Counted from the first letter of the stretch, positions 24,935 through 33,940 are shown. The stretch: DNA of 64,000 nucleotides from Candidatus Halobonum tyrrellensis G22 (GCF_000495475.1 NZ_ASGZ01000002.1:124001-188000), one strand, 5' to 3'. Numbers and translations are program-made. The notes: generated by a model from the sequence alone, not told the origin.

Positions 24935-25978
24935 ATGGCTCCGCCGACGGACGACGCGGACGCGAGCGACGAGTCGGGCGGCGACCCGGTCGCGGTTTTC
25001 GAGGGCGTCACCTACGCCGACCGCGAGGCGGGCGCGATGGACCTCGATCTGTTCGTCCCCGAGACCGACGACCCGCCGCTCGTGGTGTACGTCCACGGCG
25101 GCGGGTGGGTCGCCGAGACCCGCGACAACGTCCCCGACCCCGAGCGGTACGCCGCCGAGTTGGGGTGTGCGCTCGCCAGCGTGAGCTACCGGCTGGCCGA
25201 GGTACCCGACGACGCGGACGAGGCGGTGGCGGCCATGTTCGACTCCGACAACCCCACGCCGCGGGGCGTGTTTCCCGACCCGTTCGTCGACGTGAAGGCG
25301 TCGATACGGTGGCTCCGTTCGAACGCCGACGAGTACGGCTACGACGCCGACCGCGTCGCCGCGTGGGGGTCGTCCGCCGGCGGCCACCTCGCGCTACTCG
25401 CGGGAGTGGTCGACGACGTCGCCGACCTGGACGGAACTGCCTTCCCCGACGCCGACCTGGAGAAGACGGTCGCGCCCGACGAGTCCGGCGCGGTACAGGC
25501 GGTCGTCGACTGGTACGGCGTCGCCGACTTCGCGTTGGTCCCCGGCGACGCGACCGACCCCACCTCGCTCCTCCTCGGCGGGACGAAGTCCGACCGCGAG
25601 GCGGCGTTCGCGGAGGCCAGCCCCCTCACCCACGTCGCCGCGGACAGCCCGCCGATGCTCGTGATGCACGGCACCGAGGACGACGTCGTCCCGGTCGAAC
25701 ACAGCCGGCGGCTGTTCGACGCCCTCGACGACCGCCGCGTCGACGCGGCCTTCTACGAGTTACACCACCTCGACCACGTCTGGTCGCACGACGGCGTCGA
25801 GGCCATCGAGTCCGAGCGCACGGCGATGGACCTCCTCACCGCCGAGCCGACCCCCGCCCAGTCGCTCCGCCGGGCGACCCACGCCGCCGAGGGTGAGAGC
25901 GGAACCCCGCTCGTAGAGGGGGCGCCGCCGGCCGGTCCCGTCCCGATCCGGGAGTTCCTCGACCGGACGATCCGGTGA
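24935..25978 (+). CDS. Alpha/beta hydrolase (BD-FAE / hormone-sensitive-lipase-like esterase)
   Basis: 347 residues, ATG at 24935. The oxyanion-hole motif VYVHGGGW lies near 50-57, the nucleophile elbow WGSSAGG at 144-150 (Ser147), an Asp in MHGTEDDVVPVEHS near 250, and the catalytic His in HHLDHVW near 278. SVSYRLAEV and WYGVADF are typical of the acyl-peptide/feruloyl-esterase-like branch. It should hydrolyse carboxylic esters in the cytoplasm; no signal peptide is present. The C-terminal 60 residues (TAEPTPAQSLRRATHAAEG..) are a less conserved extension. It lies 124 bases after the cupin gene on the same strand. Confidence 0.9.
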   Translation: MAPPTDDADASDESGGDPVAVFEGVTYADREAGAMDLDLFVPETDDPPLVVYVHGGGWVAETRDNVPDPERYAAELGCALASVSYRLAEVPDDADEAVAAMFDSDNPTPRGVFPDPFVDVKASIRWLRSNADEYGYDADRVAAWGSSAGGHLALLAGVVDDVADLDGTAFPDADLEKTVAPDESGAVQAVVDWYGVADFALVPGDATDPTSLLLGGTKSDREAAFAEASPLTHVAADSPPMLVMHGTEDDVVPVEHSRRLFDALDDRRVDAAFYELHHLDHVWSHDGVEAIESERTAMDLLTAEPTPAQSLRRATHAAEGESGTPLVEGAPPAGPVPIREFLDRTIR

Positions 25979-26095
25979 GACGCTAACCGAACGGGACGAC
26001 CCGCCCGCGAGTCGCTCCCCCGGAACGGACGCGACAGGATAGGACCCGTCCGTCGAGCCGACTCCGAGCGCGGGTCGCTCCCTCCCGGGGATGAA

Positions 26096-26106
26096 CACCA
26101 TTTATG
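26096..26106 (+). promoter_or_regulatory. TATA-like box of the adenine methylase gene
   Basis: accatttatgc lies about 28-30 nt before the GTG at 26132, a spacing typical of haloarchaeal leaderless genes. Confidence 0.55.
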
Positions 26107-26131
26107 CCGGGCGCTCGCGTGCCTCGGGGCA

Positions 26132-26998
26132 GTGGCCGAACCGATCGTCAAGTGGGTCGGCGGGAAGCGCCAACTGCTCTCGGAACTCCGCCCGCGGTTC
26201 CCGGCGTCGTTCGACGAGTACCACGAGCCGTTCGTCGGCGGCGGGGCGGTGTTCTTCGACCTCGAACCCGCACGCGGGTCGGTCAACGACCTGAACCGGA
26301 AGCTGATCGCGCTCTACCGGGCGGTCCGCGACCACCCCGAGCGGGTCGTCGAGGAGAACCGGACGCACCGGTACGAGGAGGCGTACTACTACGACGCGCG
26401 CGACGAGTTCAACGCGCTGTTCGACGGCGACGACCGCTCGACCGACGAGACGGTCCGGGCGGCGAGCCTGTTCGTCTACCTGAATCGGAGCGGGTTCAAC
26501 GGGCTGTACCGCGAGAACAGCAGCGGCGAGTTCAACGTCCCGTTCGGCAGACACACCAACCCCGACCTCGTCCGCGAGCGACAGATCCGCCGCGCGAGCG
26601 CGGTGCTGTCGGACGTCGAGGTGTACAACGCCGACTTCGAGTACGTCCTCGACGAGGCGACGGCGGGCGACCTGGTCTACTTCGACCCGCCGTACGAACC
26701 GGTCTCGGAGACGGCCGACTTCACCGAGTACCAGGCCGACGGGTTCGACGCCGACGACCAGAGACGGCTCCGGGACGTCGCGGTCGAACTCGACGAGGCG
26801 GGTGTCGACGTGTTGCTGTCGAACTCCCCGCCCGTCGCGGACCTGTACGCGCGCCACGACGCCTTCGACGTCGAGACGGTCGCCGCCGCGCGGACGGTCA
26901 GTCGGGACGCGGCGAACCGCGACGACGTCGCCGAGATCATCGTCTCGAACGTCGACGCGGCCGACCGGCGCCAGCGGTCGCTCGACAGTTTCGGCTGA
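26132..26998 (+). CDS. Dam-like DNA adenine-N6 methyltransferase
   Basis: 288 residues from the GTG at 26132. VKWVGGKRQLLSELRPRFP (6-24) is the AdoMet-proximal Dam opening, EPFVGGGAVFFDLEP (about 32-46) the FxGxG loop, NDLNRKLIALYRAVRD the following strand, VYLNRSGFNGLYRENSSGEFNVPFG the Dam-type target-recognition stretch, and DPPY at 185-188 the catalytic motif. It is a class D12 alpha-group methylase and most plausibly modifies the adenine of GATC or a related short site. No restriction endonuclease gene lies on either side, so it appears to be an orphan used for regulation or replication marking, or for protection from foreign nucleases. Confidence 0.92.
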   Translation: MAEPIVKWVGGKRQLLSELRPRFPASFDEYHEPFVGGGAVFFDLEPARGSVNDLNRKLIALYRAVRDHPERVVEENRTHRYEEAYYYDARDEFNALFDGDDRSTDETVRAASLFVYLNRSGFNGLYRENSSGEFNVPFGRHTNPDLVRERQIRRASAVLSDVEVYNADFEYVLDEATAGDLVYFDPPYEPVSETADFTEYQADGFDADDQRRLRDVAVELDEAGVDVLLSNSPPVADLYARHDAFDVETVAAARTVSRDAANRDDVAEIIVSNVDAADRRQRSLDSFG

Positions 26999-27064
26999 GC
27001 CGCCGCGGGTGACCGCACGGCCGGGTCGTCACGCTCCCGCGCGGGCCGCCCGGTCGGGGTCACC

Positions 27065-27823
27065 TCACAGCGTCATGTAGCCGCCGTCGACCGGGAAGGC
27101 GTTGCCGGTGACGAACGACGCCTCCTCGGACGCCAGCCAGACGACGGCGTTCGCCACCTCCTCGGGTCGGCCCATCCGCCCCATCGGCTGCATCCCGACG
27201 AACCCCTCTATCTCCTCGGGCGACTCCTCGCTCGCGCGTGCGACCATCGGCGTGTCGATGACGCCGGGACAGACGGCGTTGACGCGGACGCCCGCCTCGG
27301 CGTACTGGTTCGCGGCCACGCGCGTCAGCCCGACGACGCCGTGTTTGCTGGCGACGTACGGCACGGCCCCTGCGGCGGCGAGTCCGGCGATCGAGGCGGT
27401 GTTGACGACCGCGCCGCCGCCGTTCGCGGCCATCTCGGCCAGTTCGTGTTTCAGACAGAGCCAGACGCCCTTCAGGTTGATGTCGACGACGCGGTCCCAG
27501 TTCTCCTCCGACTGTTCGGCGAGGGGTGCGTCGTCGCCTTCGATGCCCGCGTTGTTGTGCGCGACGTCAAGGCTGCCGTACTCGTCGACCGCCGTCGCGA
27601 CCATCGCCTCGACCGACGCGGCGTCGCTCACGTCCGTCTCGACGAACGTCGCGCTCCCGCCGGCGTCCTCGACAGCGTCGACCGTCTCTGCACCCCCGTC
27701 GGCGTCGACGTCGGCGACGACGACGTTCGCGCCCGCCGCGGCGAACCGTTCGGCCGTCGCGCGCCCGATGCCCGATCCGCCGCCCGTCACCACCGCCGTC
27801 TTCGAGTCGAGACCGGATACCAT
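27065..27823 (-). CDS. Short-chain dehydrogenase/reductase (SDR)
   Basis: 252 residues. Cofactor motif TGGGSGIG (13-20), Asp38 after beta-2 (favouring NAD(H)), NNAG at 90-93, catalytic Ser144 with Tyr156 and Lys160 in YVASK, and PGVIDTPM after beta-6. The C-terminus NAFPVDGGYMTL is the classical SDR ending. It is a fabG-like oxidoreductase of about normal length that reduces a ketone or oxidises an alcohol; the substrate is unspecified. On the minus strand, a TATA-like 'ttataatgaa' region just upstream (27843-27868) provides a strong promoter. It faces away from the CetZ genes. Confidence 0.93.
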   Translation of the reverse strand: MVSGLDSKTAVVTGGGSGIGRATAERFAAAGANVVVADVDADGGAETVDAVEDAGGSATFVETDVSDAASVEAMVATAVDEYGSLDVAHNNAGIEGDDAPLAEQSEENWDRVVDINLKGVWLCLKHELAEMAANGGGAVVNTASIAGLAAAGAVPYVASKHGVVGLTRVAANQYAEAGVRVNAVCPGVIDTPMVARASEESPEEIEGFVGMQPMGRMGRPEEVANAVVWLASEEASFVTGNAFPVDGGYMTL

Positions 27824-28135
27824 GCGAGCGAGTAACTCCCGAACTATAATGAATTTTATTTATAATATCTGGGCGGGGTCCCGTGAGACGAACCGGGTCG
27901 GACGCGCCCGGTCGGCGTTCGGGGACGCCGAACCCGAGTCAGCCGGCGACGCGGCGGACGCCGTCCCCGGAGTATCGAACGTGAAAATCGCTCGCCAACA
28001 TATAAGCCCGGAAGCGACCACGAGCTATCCAACTGGGTATCGGGGTCGGCGGCCGGGCCACGAGCGGACCCGCTCGGGGCGGCCGCATCCGGGGGGTGGT
28101 CCCGGTCGCACGACCGAACCTGGTCCACGTCAACC
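27824..28135. promoter_or_regulatory. Divergent promoter region between the SDR and CetZ genes
   Basis: 312 bases without a gene. ataatgaattttatttataa (27848-27867) is strikingly AT-rich and close to the SDR start on the minus strand. On the plus side, 'caacatataagccc' (27997-28010) is a good TATA-like box; it would give the first CetZ gene an untranslated leader of roughly 100 nt. Confidence 0.55.
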
Positions 28136-29314
28136 ATGAAACTAGGCACGATCGGTGTCGGCAACGCCGGCAGCAAAGTCGTCGACAAGATGGTCGAGTT
28201 CGAGACGCTCACCAACCGCAGCCTCTGTCGGGACGCGTTGGTGATCAACACCGCGCGGACGGACCTGTCGAAACCCGACCACGTTCCCGAGGAGCGACGG
28301 ATCCTGATCGGCGACACCCACCAGAAGGCGAAGGGTCACGGCGTCGGCGGCGACGTCGAGGTGGGCGCCGAGGTGGCGAAGAACGACATCGACGAGATCC
28401 GTCGCGCGTTCGACGACGTCGACATCCACGAGGTGGACGCCATCCTCGTCTGCGCGTCGCTTGGCGGCGGCACCGGCAGCGGCGCCGGTCCCGTGGTGAT
28501 CAACGAACTCCAGAAGATGTACGACGAGCCGGTGTACGCGCTGGGCGTGCTCCCGGGGCAGTTCGAGGGCGGCCGGCCCGCGCTCAACGCCGCGCGGTCG
28601 CTCCAGTCGTTCGTCGCCAACGTCGACAACTTCATCGCGTTCGACAACGACGCGTGGCGCTCGAAGGACCAGACCGTCGGCGAGGGGTACGCGGGCATGA
28701 ACCGCGAACTCGCGACCCGGCTGGTCACGCTGTTGGGCGCCGGCGAGTACGACGAGCCGACCGTCGCGGAGAACGTGATGGACGCGAGCGACATCATGCG
28801 GACGCTCGACACGGGCGGTATCTCCTCGATCGGATACGCGTCGACGCCCGTCGAGGACGCCGACGAGGAGGAGGGGCTGCTCGGACGGTTCCGCGAGACG
28901 GAGGCGGTCGAGAGCGGGTCGACCCCCGCCGCCAAGATCAACGGCCTGGTTCGGCGGGCGGTCAACTCCCGGCTCACCCTGCCGTGTGAGTCGTCGAGCG
29001 CCGACCGGGCGCTGATCGTCCTCTCGGGGCCGCCGTCGGAACTCTCCCGGAAGGGGCTCGAGAGCGCGCGCGAGTGGATCGAAGACGAGGTCGACACCGT
29101 CGACGTGCTCGCGGGCGACGACCCCCGCGAGGGCGCCTCCGCGCTGTCGGCGGTGGTGCTGCTGTCGAACGTCACCGAGACGCCGCGGATCGACGCGATC
29201 CAACAGCAGGCGGTCGACGCGCAGGACAAGATCGCCCACCAGGACGCGGTGCGCGAAGAGGAGATCGAAGACCTGATCACGGACGACCAGGGCAAGATCG
29301 ACCCGGTCCTCTGA
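28136..29314 (+). CDS. CetZ-type tubulin-superfamily cytoskeletal GTPase (first of tandem pair)
   Basis: 392 residues, ATG at 28136. MKLGTIGVGNAGSKVVDKMVEFE is the CetZ opening with the T1 glycine loop; GGGTGSGAG at about 111-119 is the T4 tubulin signature; NVMDASD places Asn213, Asp216 and Asp219 as the T7 catalytic loop that completes the GTPase site of the next subunit. CESSSADRALIVLSGPP and a C-terminal charged tail (AHQDAVREEEIEDLITDDQG) follow. CetZ proteins form dynamic filaments at the haloarchaeal envelope and control cell shape and motility. All active-site motifs are intact. A paralog follows 58 bases downstream, so the two are probably one transcript. Confidence 0.93.
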   Translation: MKLGTIGVGNAGSKVVDKMVEFETLTNRSLCRDALVINTARTDLSKPDHVPEERRILIGDTHQKAKGHGVGGDVEVGAEVAKNDIDEIRRAFDDVDIHEVDAILVCASLGGGTGSGAGPVVINELQKMYDEPVYALGVLPGQFEGGRPALNAARSLQSFVANVDNFIAFDNDAWRSKDQTVGEGYAGMNRELATRLVTLLGAGEYDEPTVAENVMDASDIMRTLDTGGISSIGYASTPVEDADEEEGLLGRFRETEAVESGSTPAAKINGLVRRAVNSRLTLPCESSSADRALIVLSGPPSELSRKGLESAREWIEDEVDTVDVLAGDDPREGASALSAVVLLSNVTETPRIDAIQQQAVDAQDKIAHQDAVREEEIEDLITDDQGKIDPVL

Positions 29315-29372
29315 CCGTGAGACCGACCGCCGTCGCCCCCGGGGGCGCCGACAGCGACCGGGGGTTGGGTCG

Positions 29373-30671
29373 ATGAGGCTGGCGGTCGTCGGCGTCGGCG
29401 CCGCCGGGAGTCGAGTCGCCAACCGGCTCGTGGCGTTCGAACAGCGGTCCGGCCGCACCCTCTCGGGCGGCAACGCGCTCTTGGTCACCTCGAAACCCCC
29501 CGCGTTCGACGCGCCCGAGCGGGTTTCCGACGAGCGGCGCGTGACGATCGGCGACGTCCACGACGCGGTCGACGGCGGGGGCACCCGCGGCGACCCCGAC
29601 TTGGGCGCCGACGTCGCCCGCGCCGAGCGGGGCGAACTCGTCCGCGCGTTCGACCTGCTCGACCTCCACCGGGTCGACGGCGTCCTCGTACTCGCGGGGC
29701 TGGCCGGCGGGACCGGCGGCGGCGCGGGCGCGGTGGTGATTGACCGCCTCCAGTCGGTCTGTGACGAACCCGTCTACGCCGTCGGCGTCCTCCCGAGCGC
29801 GAGCGAGGGCGGGCGGGCGGCGCTCACCGCCGCGCGGTCGCTCCGGTCGTTCGTCGAGCACGCGGACAACGTGATCGTGTTCGACAACGACGCCTGGGTG
29901 AGCGACCCCCCGGTGGCGGACCGCGACTCCGCCGCCGACGCGGGGGACGACGACGCCGGGACCGATGGGGCCGACGGAACCGATAACCCCGGCGACCCGG
30001 TGTCGTTCGACCCCGCGGCGTTCGCGGAGGTCAACGAGGCGCTGGCGGAGCGGCTGGTCGCGCTGTTCGCGGCGGGCGAGTTCGGCGACGGCTCCGCGCC
30101 CGAGAACGTGATGGACCCCAGCGACATCGCGCGAACGCTCGACACGGGGGGTGTCTCGACGGTCGGCTATGCCTCGACCGACCTCCCCCCGAACGGCGGG
30201 GTTCGCTCGTGGCTCCGCGCGGTCCGCGGCTGGCTGCCCTGGTCGTCCGACGACGAGGAACCGACCGACGCGGCGAGGATCACCCACCTGGTCCGTCGGG
30301 CGGCCGGGTCGGCGCTGACGGTCTCCTGTGAGTCGTCGAGCGCCGACCGCGCGCTGGTCTCGCTGTCGGGGCCGCCGCGGGCGCTCTCGCGGAAGGGGTT
30401 CGAGAGCGGCCGTCACTGGCTCGAACGCGAGGCGGACGTCGTCGACGTGAAGGCCGGCGACGACCCGATCGACGGGTCGACGACGCTGTCGGCGGTGGTG
30501 CTGCTGTCGAACGTCACCGACGTTCCCCCGGTCGAGGCGATGCAGACGCGGGCGCTCGACTACCTCGACGACGCGGAGTCGGAGCGGGGTCGCGACGACC
30601 CGGCGGCGGACCGGGACTCGCGGGAGCGGGACGCCGACTGGGGACGCTTCGAGACGGCCGACCCCCGGTAG
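29373..30671 (+). CDS. CetZ-like tubulin-superfamily protein, divergent second copy
   Basis: 432 residues, ATG at 29373. It aligns throughout with its neighbour: MRLAVVGVGAAGSRVANRL opening, LAGGTGGGAG at 110-119 (instead of GGGTGSGAG), ENVMDPSD with Asn245, Asp248 and Asp251 of the T7 loop, ARTLDTGGVSTVGYAST, and CESSSADRALVSLSGPP. Differences are a 38-residue acidic, Ala/Gly/Asp-rich insertion at about 176-213, an altered T3 region (GGGTRGDPDLG), and an acidic Arg/Asp tail. Catalytic acidic residues remain, so GTP hydrolysis is possible. The divergence suggests a specialised partner that could co-assemble with or modulate the first CetZ; this is inference. Confidence 0.9.
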   Translation: MRLAVVGVGAAGSRVANRLVAFEQRSGRTLSGGNALLVTSKPPAFDAPERVSDERRVTIGDVHDAVDGGGTRGDPDLGADVARAERGELVRAFDLLDLHRVDGVLVLAGLAGGTGGGAGAVVIDRLQSVCDEPVYAVGVLPSASEGGRAALTAARSLRSFVEHADNVIVFDNDAWVSDPPVADRDSAADAGDDDAGTDGADGTDNPGDPVSFDPAAFAEVNEALAERLVALFAAGEFGDGSAPENVMDPSDIARTLDTGGVSTVGYASTDLPPNGGVRSWLRAVRGWLPWSSDDEEPTDAARITHLVRRAAGSALTVSCESSSADRALVSLSGPPRALSRKGFESGRHWLEREADVVDVKAGDDPIDGSTTLSAVVLLSNVTDVPPVEAMQTRALDYLDDAESERGRDDPAADRDSRERDADWGRFETADPR

Positions 30672-30868
30672 GGGTCGGCGCTCCGCCGCGCTCCCCGGTT
30701 TCCGTCCTCGGGCGAGTCCGGTCGGTGCCCCTCCGAGGGGCGCGCGCTCGGTGGGTCTCTATCGTGACAGGGGGGTGTCCGTACCCGACCACACCCCTGG
30801 GGACGTCGACCGTCGGCTACGTCGACCCATTATAAACCGATAAGCGGAGGTGCCGACAGGGTCGCCGT

Positions 30869-32641
30869 ATGTCCGACGATGGCATGCGACGGCGGAGGGT
30901 GCTGCGACTGTCGGCGGGAGTGCTCGGGGCGGGCGTCGTCTCCGCGTCCGCGGCGGCCGAGACCGGCGCGACGACCGACGACGAGGATGAGGATGCGGCC
31001 GACACGCCTCTCCCGTCGGTGACGGACGTCACGTTCCACGACCTCGACACGGAGGGACTGGAACTCGGCGACGTGTCCGTCCCTGGCGGGGAGACGCTCG
31101 GTCCCGTCGCGTCGGTCGGGAGCGGCGGGTTCGCCGTCGACGACGACGGAACGTTGGCCTTCTACGGCGTCGCGGACGGCGGCCCGGAGGTCGACGCCGA
31201 GAACGCCGAGGCGCTCACCGGCCGCAGCGCCGACTACTTCTGTGGCGACACCCGTCCCGCGACGATCCGACCGGTTCCCGACTACACGCCGTCGGTGTAC
31301 CGGATCGGGATCGGATCCGACGGGACCGCCGGCCTGACCGACCGGACCGAACTGACCGACGCGGCGGGCGACGGAATCTCCACGCTCTCGAACCCGCTTT
31401 CCGACGCGGCGCCGATGTTCTCCGTCGAGGGCGAGCGGGTCCCGTTCGACCCGAACGGGCTGGACCTGGAGGCGGTCGCGCGGACGGCCGACGGCACCTT
31501 CTGGGTCGGCGAGGAGTACGCGCCGAGCGTCGCGAAGGTCGGCGCCGACGGGGAGGTGCTGGCGCGGTACGTCCCCGCGTCGCTCGAATCCACGCTCGAC
31601 GGCGCGACCTATCCGGTCAGAGGAGCGCTCCCGGCGGTGTTCGAGCGGCGCGACCGGGGCATCGAGTCCGTCGGCGTCGGACCGGACGACGAGACGGTGT
31701 ACTTCGCGCTCCAGAGCCCGCTGGCCAACCCCGATCCGGCGGCGTTCGAGTCGTCGCGGAACGTCCGGGTGGGCGCGTTCGACCCCGAGACGGAGCGGGT
31801 GAGCGCGCAGTACCTCTACCGGCTGGACCGCCCGGAGACGTTCGAGGCCGACGTCGCCGCGGGCGACGTGGCACAGAGCGACGTCAAGGTGAGCGAGCTA
31901 TCGGTGCTCGGGACGGACCGACTGCTCGTCCTCGAACGGGTCAGCCGGACGACGAAGTTCTACGTGGTCGACCTCTCCGACGTACCGCCGGTCCCCGACG
32001 CGTACGACGACCCCGAAACGCGGCCGACGCTCGCGCAGGTCGACCCGGCGTCCGACCCGGAACTCGAAGCCGTTCCGAAACGGCTCCTGTTCACGACCGA
32101 CGACCACGAGGGGTTCCCGACCAAACTCGAAGCCATCGCGCAGCCGACCCCGGACGAACTGCTGATCGCGAACGACAGCGACTACGAACTGTTCGGCGCT
32201 GAGACGCGGGTCGCGCGCGTCGAACTGTCCGGCCCGCTCGGCGCCGACTACTACCAGGTGGACTTCCTCGCGGGCGAACCGATCGAGGAACTCGGCGAGG
32301 AGGGGCTGTACGCCGACCAGGACCGCCTGCTCCGGTACGCGTGGGGCAACACCGACGAGGGGGTCACCGACCGCGGGTCGGCGTGGGCGAGCGCCGACGT
32401 GCGGAACTGTCTCGCCGACTACGGCCACGTGGTCGAGACCGACGACGGCGCGCGCGTGACGTTCACCGTCGCGGAGGGGTGTGAACTCACGCTGTCGCTG
32501 GCGGTCCACTCGATGCCCGGCGAGGCGTTCTCGGCCGACACCGTCGACCAGCAGGTGCTACTCGACAGCACGACCGAGACGTTCGGCCCCGGCGAGCACA
32601 CCATCGAGATCGACCTGCCGAGCGACGGCGGACGCGCCTGA
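30869..32641 (+). CDS. Secreted esterase-like phytase-family protein (PF13449-like)
   Basis: 590 residues, ATG at 30869. The N-terminus MRRRRVLRLSAGVLGAGVVSASAAAE is a Tat-type signal ending in an Ala-rich cleavage region, not a lipobox, so the protein is probably released. Beta-propeller landmarks include GSGGFAVDDDGTLAFYGVADG, DPNGLDLEAVARTADGTFWVGEEYAPSVAKVGADGEVLARYVP (about 192-234), YFALQSPLANPD, and LLFTTDDHEGFPTKLEAIAQPTPDELLIANDSDY. These are typical of 'esterase-like activity of phytase' proteins. About 100 C-terminal residues form a separate beta-rich piece. Substrate is probably a phosphate or carboxylic ester outside the cell. TATA-like 'attataaacc' at 30830-30839. Confidence 0.85.
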   Translation: MSDDGMRRRRVLRLSAGVLGAGVVSASAAAETGATTDDEDEDAADTPLPSVTDVTFHDLDTEGLELGDVSVPGGETLGPVASVGSGGFAVDDDGTLAFYGVADGGPEVDAENAEALTGRSADYFCGDTRPATIRPVPDYTPSVYRIGIGSDGTAGLTDRTELTDAAGDGISTLSNPLSDAAPMFSVEGERVPFDPNGLDLEAVARTADGTFWVGEEYAPSVAKVGADGEVLARYVPASLESTLDGATYPVRGALPAVFERRDRGIESVGVGPDDETVYFALQSPLANPDPAAFESSRNVRVGAFDPETERVSAQYLYRLDRPETFEADVAAGDVAQSDVKVSELSVLGTDRLLVLERVSRTTKFYVVDLSDVPPVPDAYDDPETRPTLAQVDPASDPELEAVPKRLLFTTDDHEGFPTKLEAIAQPTPDELLIANDSDYELFGAETRVARVELSGPLGADYYQVDFLAGEPIEELGEEGLYADQDRLLRYAWGNTDEGVTDRGSAWASADVRNCLADYGHVVETDDGARVTFTVAEGCELTLSLAVHSMPGEAFSADTVDQQVLLDSTTETFGPGEHTIEIDLPSDGGRA

Positions 32642-32720
32642 GACGGCGCCCCCGTCGGCAGTGGGACGCGACCGGGCGCGAACAGGGACCGTCTCCCGGT
32701 CGCGGAGGCAGACACGCTAA

Positions 32721-33035
32721 GTGTCTCCCCGCCCGACCGTCGGTGTGAACGGCGAACGGGAGTACCTGACTCGGGTTTCGGCGGCGCTCCGGGAGGCGTT
32801 GGCCGACGTGGTCGACCACGTCGAGGTCACGGAGTCGGAGGAGGCGGACGTACTCGTGGTGCGCGCCTCGGGCGACCGCTTCGGCTCGCCGTCGGTCCGG
32901 CGGGGGGCGGAGTATCTCGTCGAGGAGTTCGGTCTCCAGCACGGACTGTCGGTGTCGACGACCGTCCACGACGACAGGCGGGTGTACACGCTCCACCCGC
33001 GGCCGGGCGTGTTCGACCCCACCGACTCCGACTGA
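32721..33035 (+). CDS. Small conserved-type hypothetical protein
   Basis: 104 residues from the GTG at 32721; a GTG at 32745 is an alternative. I do not recognise a family. Visible features are an amphipathic helix (REYLTRVSAALREALADVVDHVEV), a hydrophobic strand EADVLVVRASG, a second helix RRGAEYLVEEFGLQHGL and a strand pair SVSTTVHDDRRVYTLHPRPG. The even helix/strand alternation, acidic composition and typical haloarchaeal codon use support a real gene. It is convergent with the Lrp regulator at 33558. No catalytic signature is apparent. Confidence 0.6.
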   Translation: MSPRPTVGVNGEREYLTRVSAALREALADVVDHVEVTESEEADVLVVRASGDRFGSPSVRRGAEYLVEEFGLQHGLSVSTTVHDDRRVYTLHPRPGVFDPTDSD

Positions 33036-33063
33036 CGCTCCCCCGAAGCGACCGCCCGTCCCG

Positions 33064-33558
33064 TCACGCCCCTCCGGTGTCGCCGTCCCCCGAGCCGTCG
33101 GCGTCGTCGAACCCCGAGAACGGCCGGCGGTGGGTGTTCCGGACCAGGTCCTCGTCGGTGACCCGGAGGCCGAGTTCGTCGAGTTCCTCGCCGATCCGGC
33201 TGAGGTCGTCGCCGTCGACCCCGATCGCCCGCACCAGGACGTTCGCCTCGCCCGTCATCACCTCCTGTACCTCGACGACGCCGGCGACGTCGGCCGCCGC
33301 GGCGGCGAGTTCCTCCCGCTCGGGGATCGGCGCCGTACAGACGATGAGCGTGAACAGTTGGTACCCCGCCGCCTCGTAGTCGACGTCGGCGTGGTACCCC
33401 CGGATCACCTCGTCGGCTTCGAGCCGCTGGATCCGGTTCCGGACGGTGCTCGCCGAGACGTCGAGCGCGGACGCGACGTCGCTCGACGAGGTGTGGCGGG
33501 CCTCCCGCTGGAGCGTGTAGAGGATCCGCCTGTCGAGCGCGTCTATCTCTCGAATCAT
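33064..33558 (-). CDS. Lrp/AsnC-family transcription regulator
   Basis: 164 residues. The N-terminal HTH is LDRRILYTLQREARHTSSSDVASALDVSASTVRNRIQRLEADEVIRGYHADVDYEAAGY (about 8-66), with recognition helix SASTVRNRIQRL. The C-terminal RAM-like domain reads LFTLIVCTAPIPEREELAAAAADVAGVVEVQEVMTGEANVLVRAIGVDGDDL. This is the standard haloarchaeal Lrp layout, forming dimers or octamers that sense small ligands such as amino acids. The acidic C-terminal tail (DDADGSGDGDTGG) is variable. It probably regulates itself or nearby genes; targets cannot be deduced. Confidence 0.92.
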   Translation of the reverse strand: MIREIDALDRRILYTLQREARHTSSSDVASALDVSASTVRNRIQRLEADEVIRGYHADVDYEAAGYQLFTLIVCTAPIPEREELAAAAADVAGVVEVQEVMTGEANVLVRAIGVDGDDLSRIGEELDELGLRVTDEDLVRNTHRRPFSGFDDADGSGDGDTGGA

Positions 33559-33654
33559 CGTTCGCCCCCCGGTTCGACCCTCGCCGGTATAATGGTGGAG
33601 GGACCGGTCGCGCGGGCGACGCGAGCCGCCACGACGCCGGCCGCGCGCCGCGTC

Positions 33655-33940
33655 TCACGGCTCGCGTTCGACGCGCCACGTGGTCGAACTGCTGTACCCC
33701 CACTGGTCGACGCGCAGGTCCGTCTCGGCGGTCTGGAACTCGAAGAACAACCGCGCCCACCTCCTTGGGGGAGAGCCCCGTCTCCGCGGCGACCTGCCGG
33801 CTGTTGAAGTGGCGCGGCCCGTCGGCGAGTTCCCGCCGGAGGTACGCGCGCAGGACGTTCCGCTTCTCCTCGCCGTCGGTCGGATACGTCCGCCATACCC
33901 GACGAACCCAGCCGGGACGTGATGAGTGGTTGACGAACTT
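33655..33940 (-). pseudogene. Frameshifted small winged-helix-like haloarchaeal gene (DUF7123-like)
   Basis: Two minus-strand frames together spell one protein. The first gives EEKRNVLRAYLRRELADG then PRHFNSRQVAAETGLSPKEVG; the second continues LFFEFQTAETDLRVDQWGYSSSTTWRV to a TGA at 33655-33657. The frames join around 33761-33764 (plus-strand 'cttcgagg' side of ggttgttc), where GCGG in place of GCGCGG, a two-base loss, would explain the shift. Intact relatives known to me end in 'WGYSSxTTWxV' and are labelled DUF7123; that label is from memory. No clear start codon could be placed, so the right boundary is approximate. It is most likely an inactivated gene, unless a sequencing error is present. 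Confidence 0.65.
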
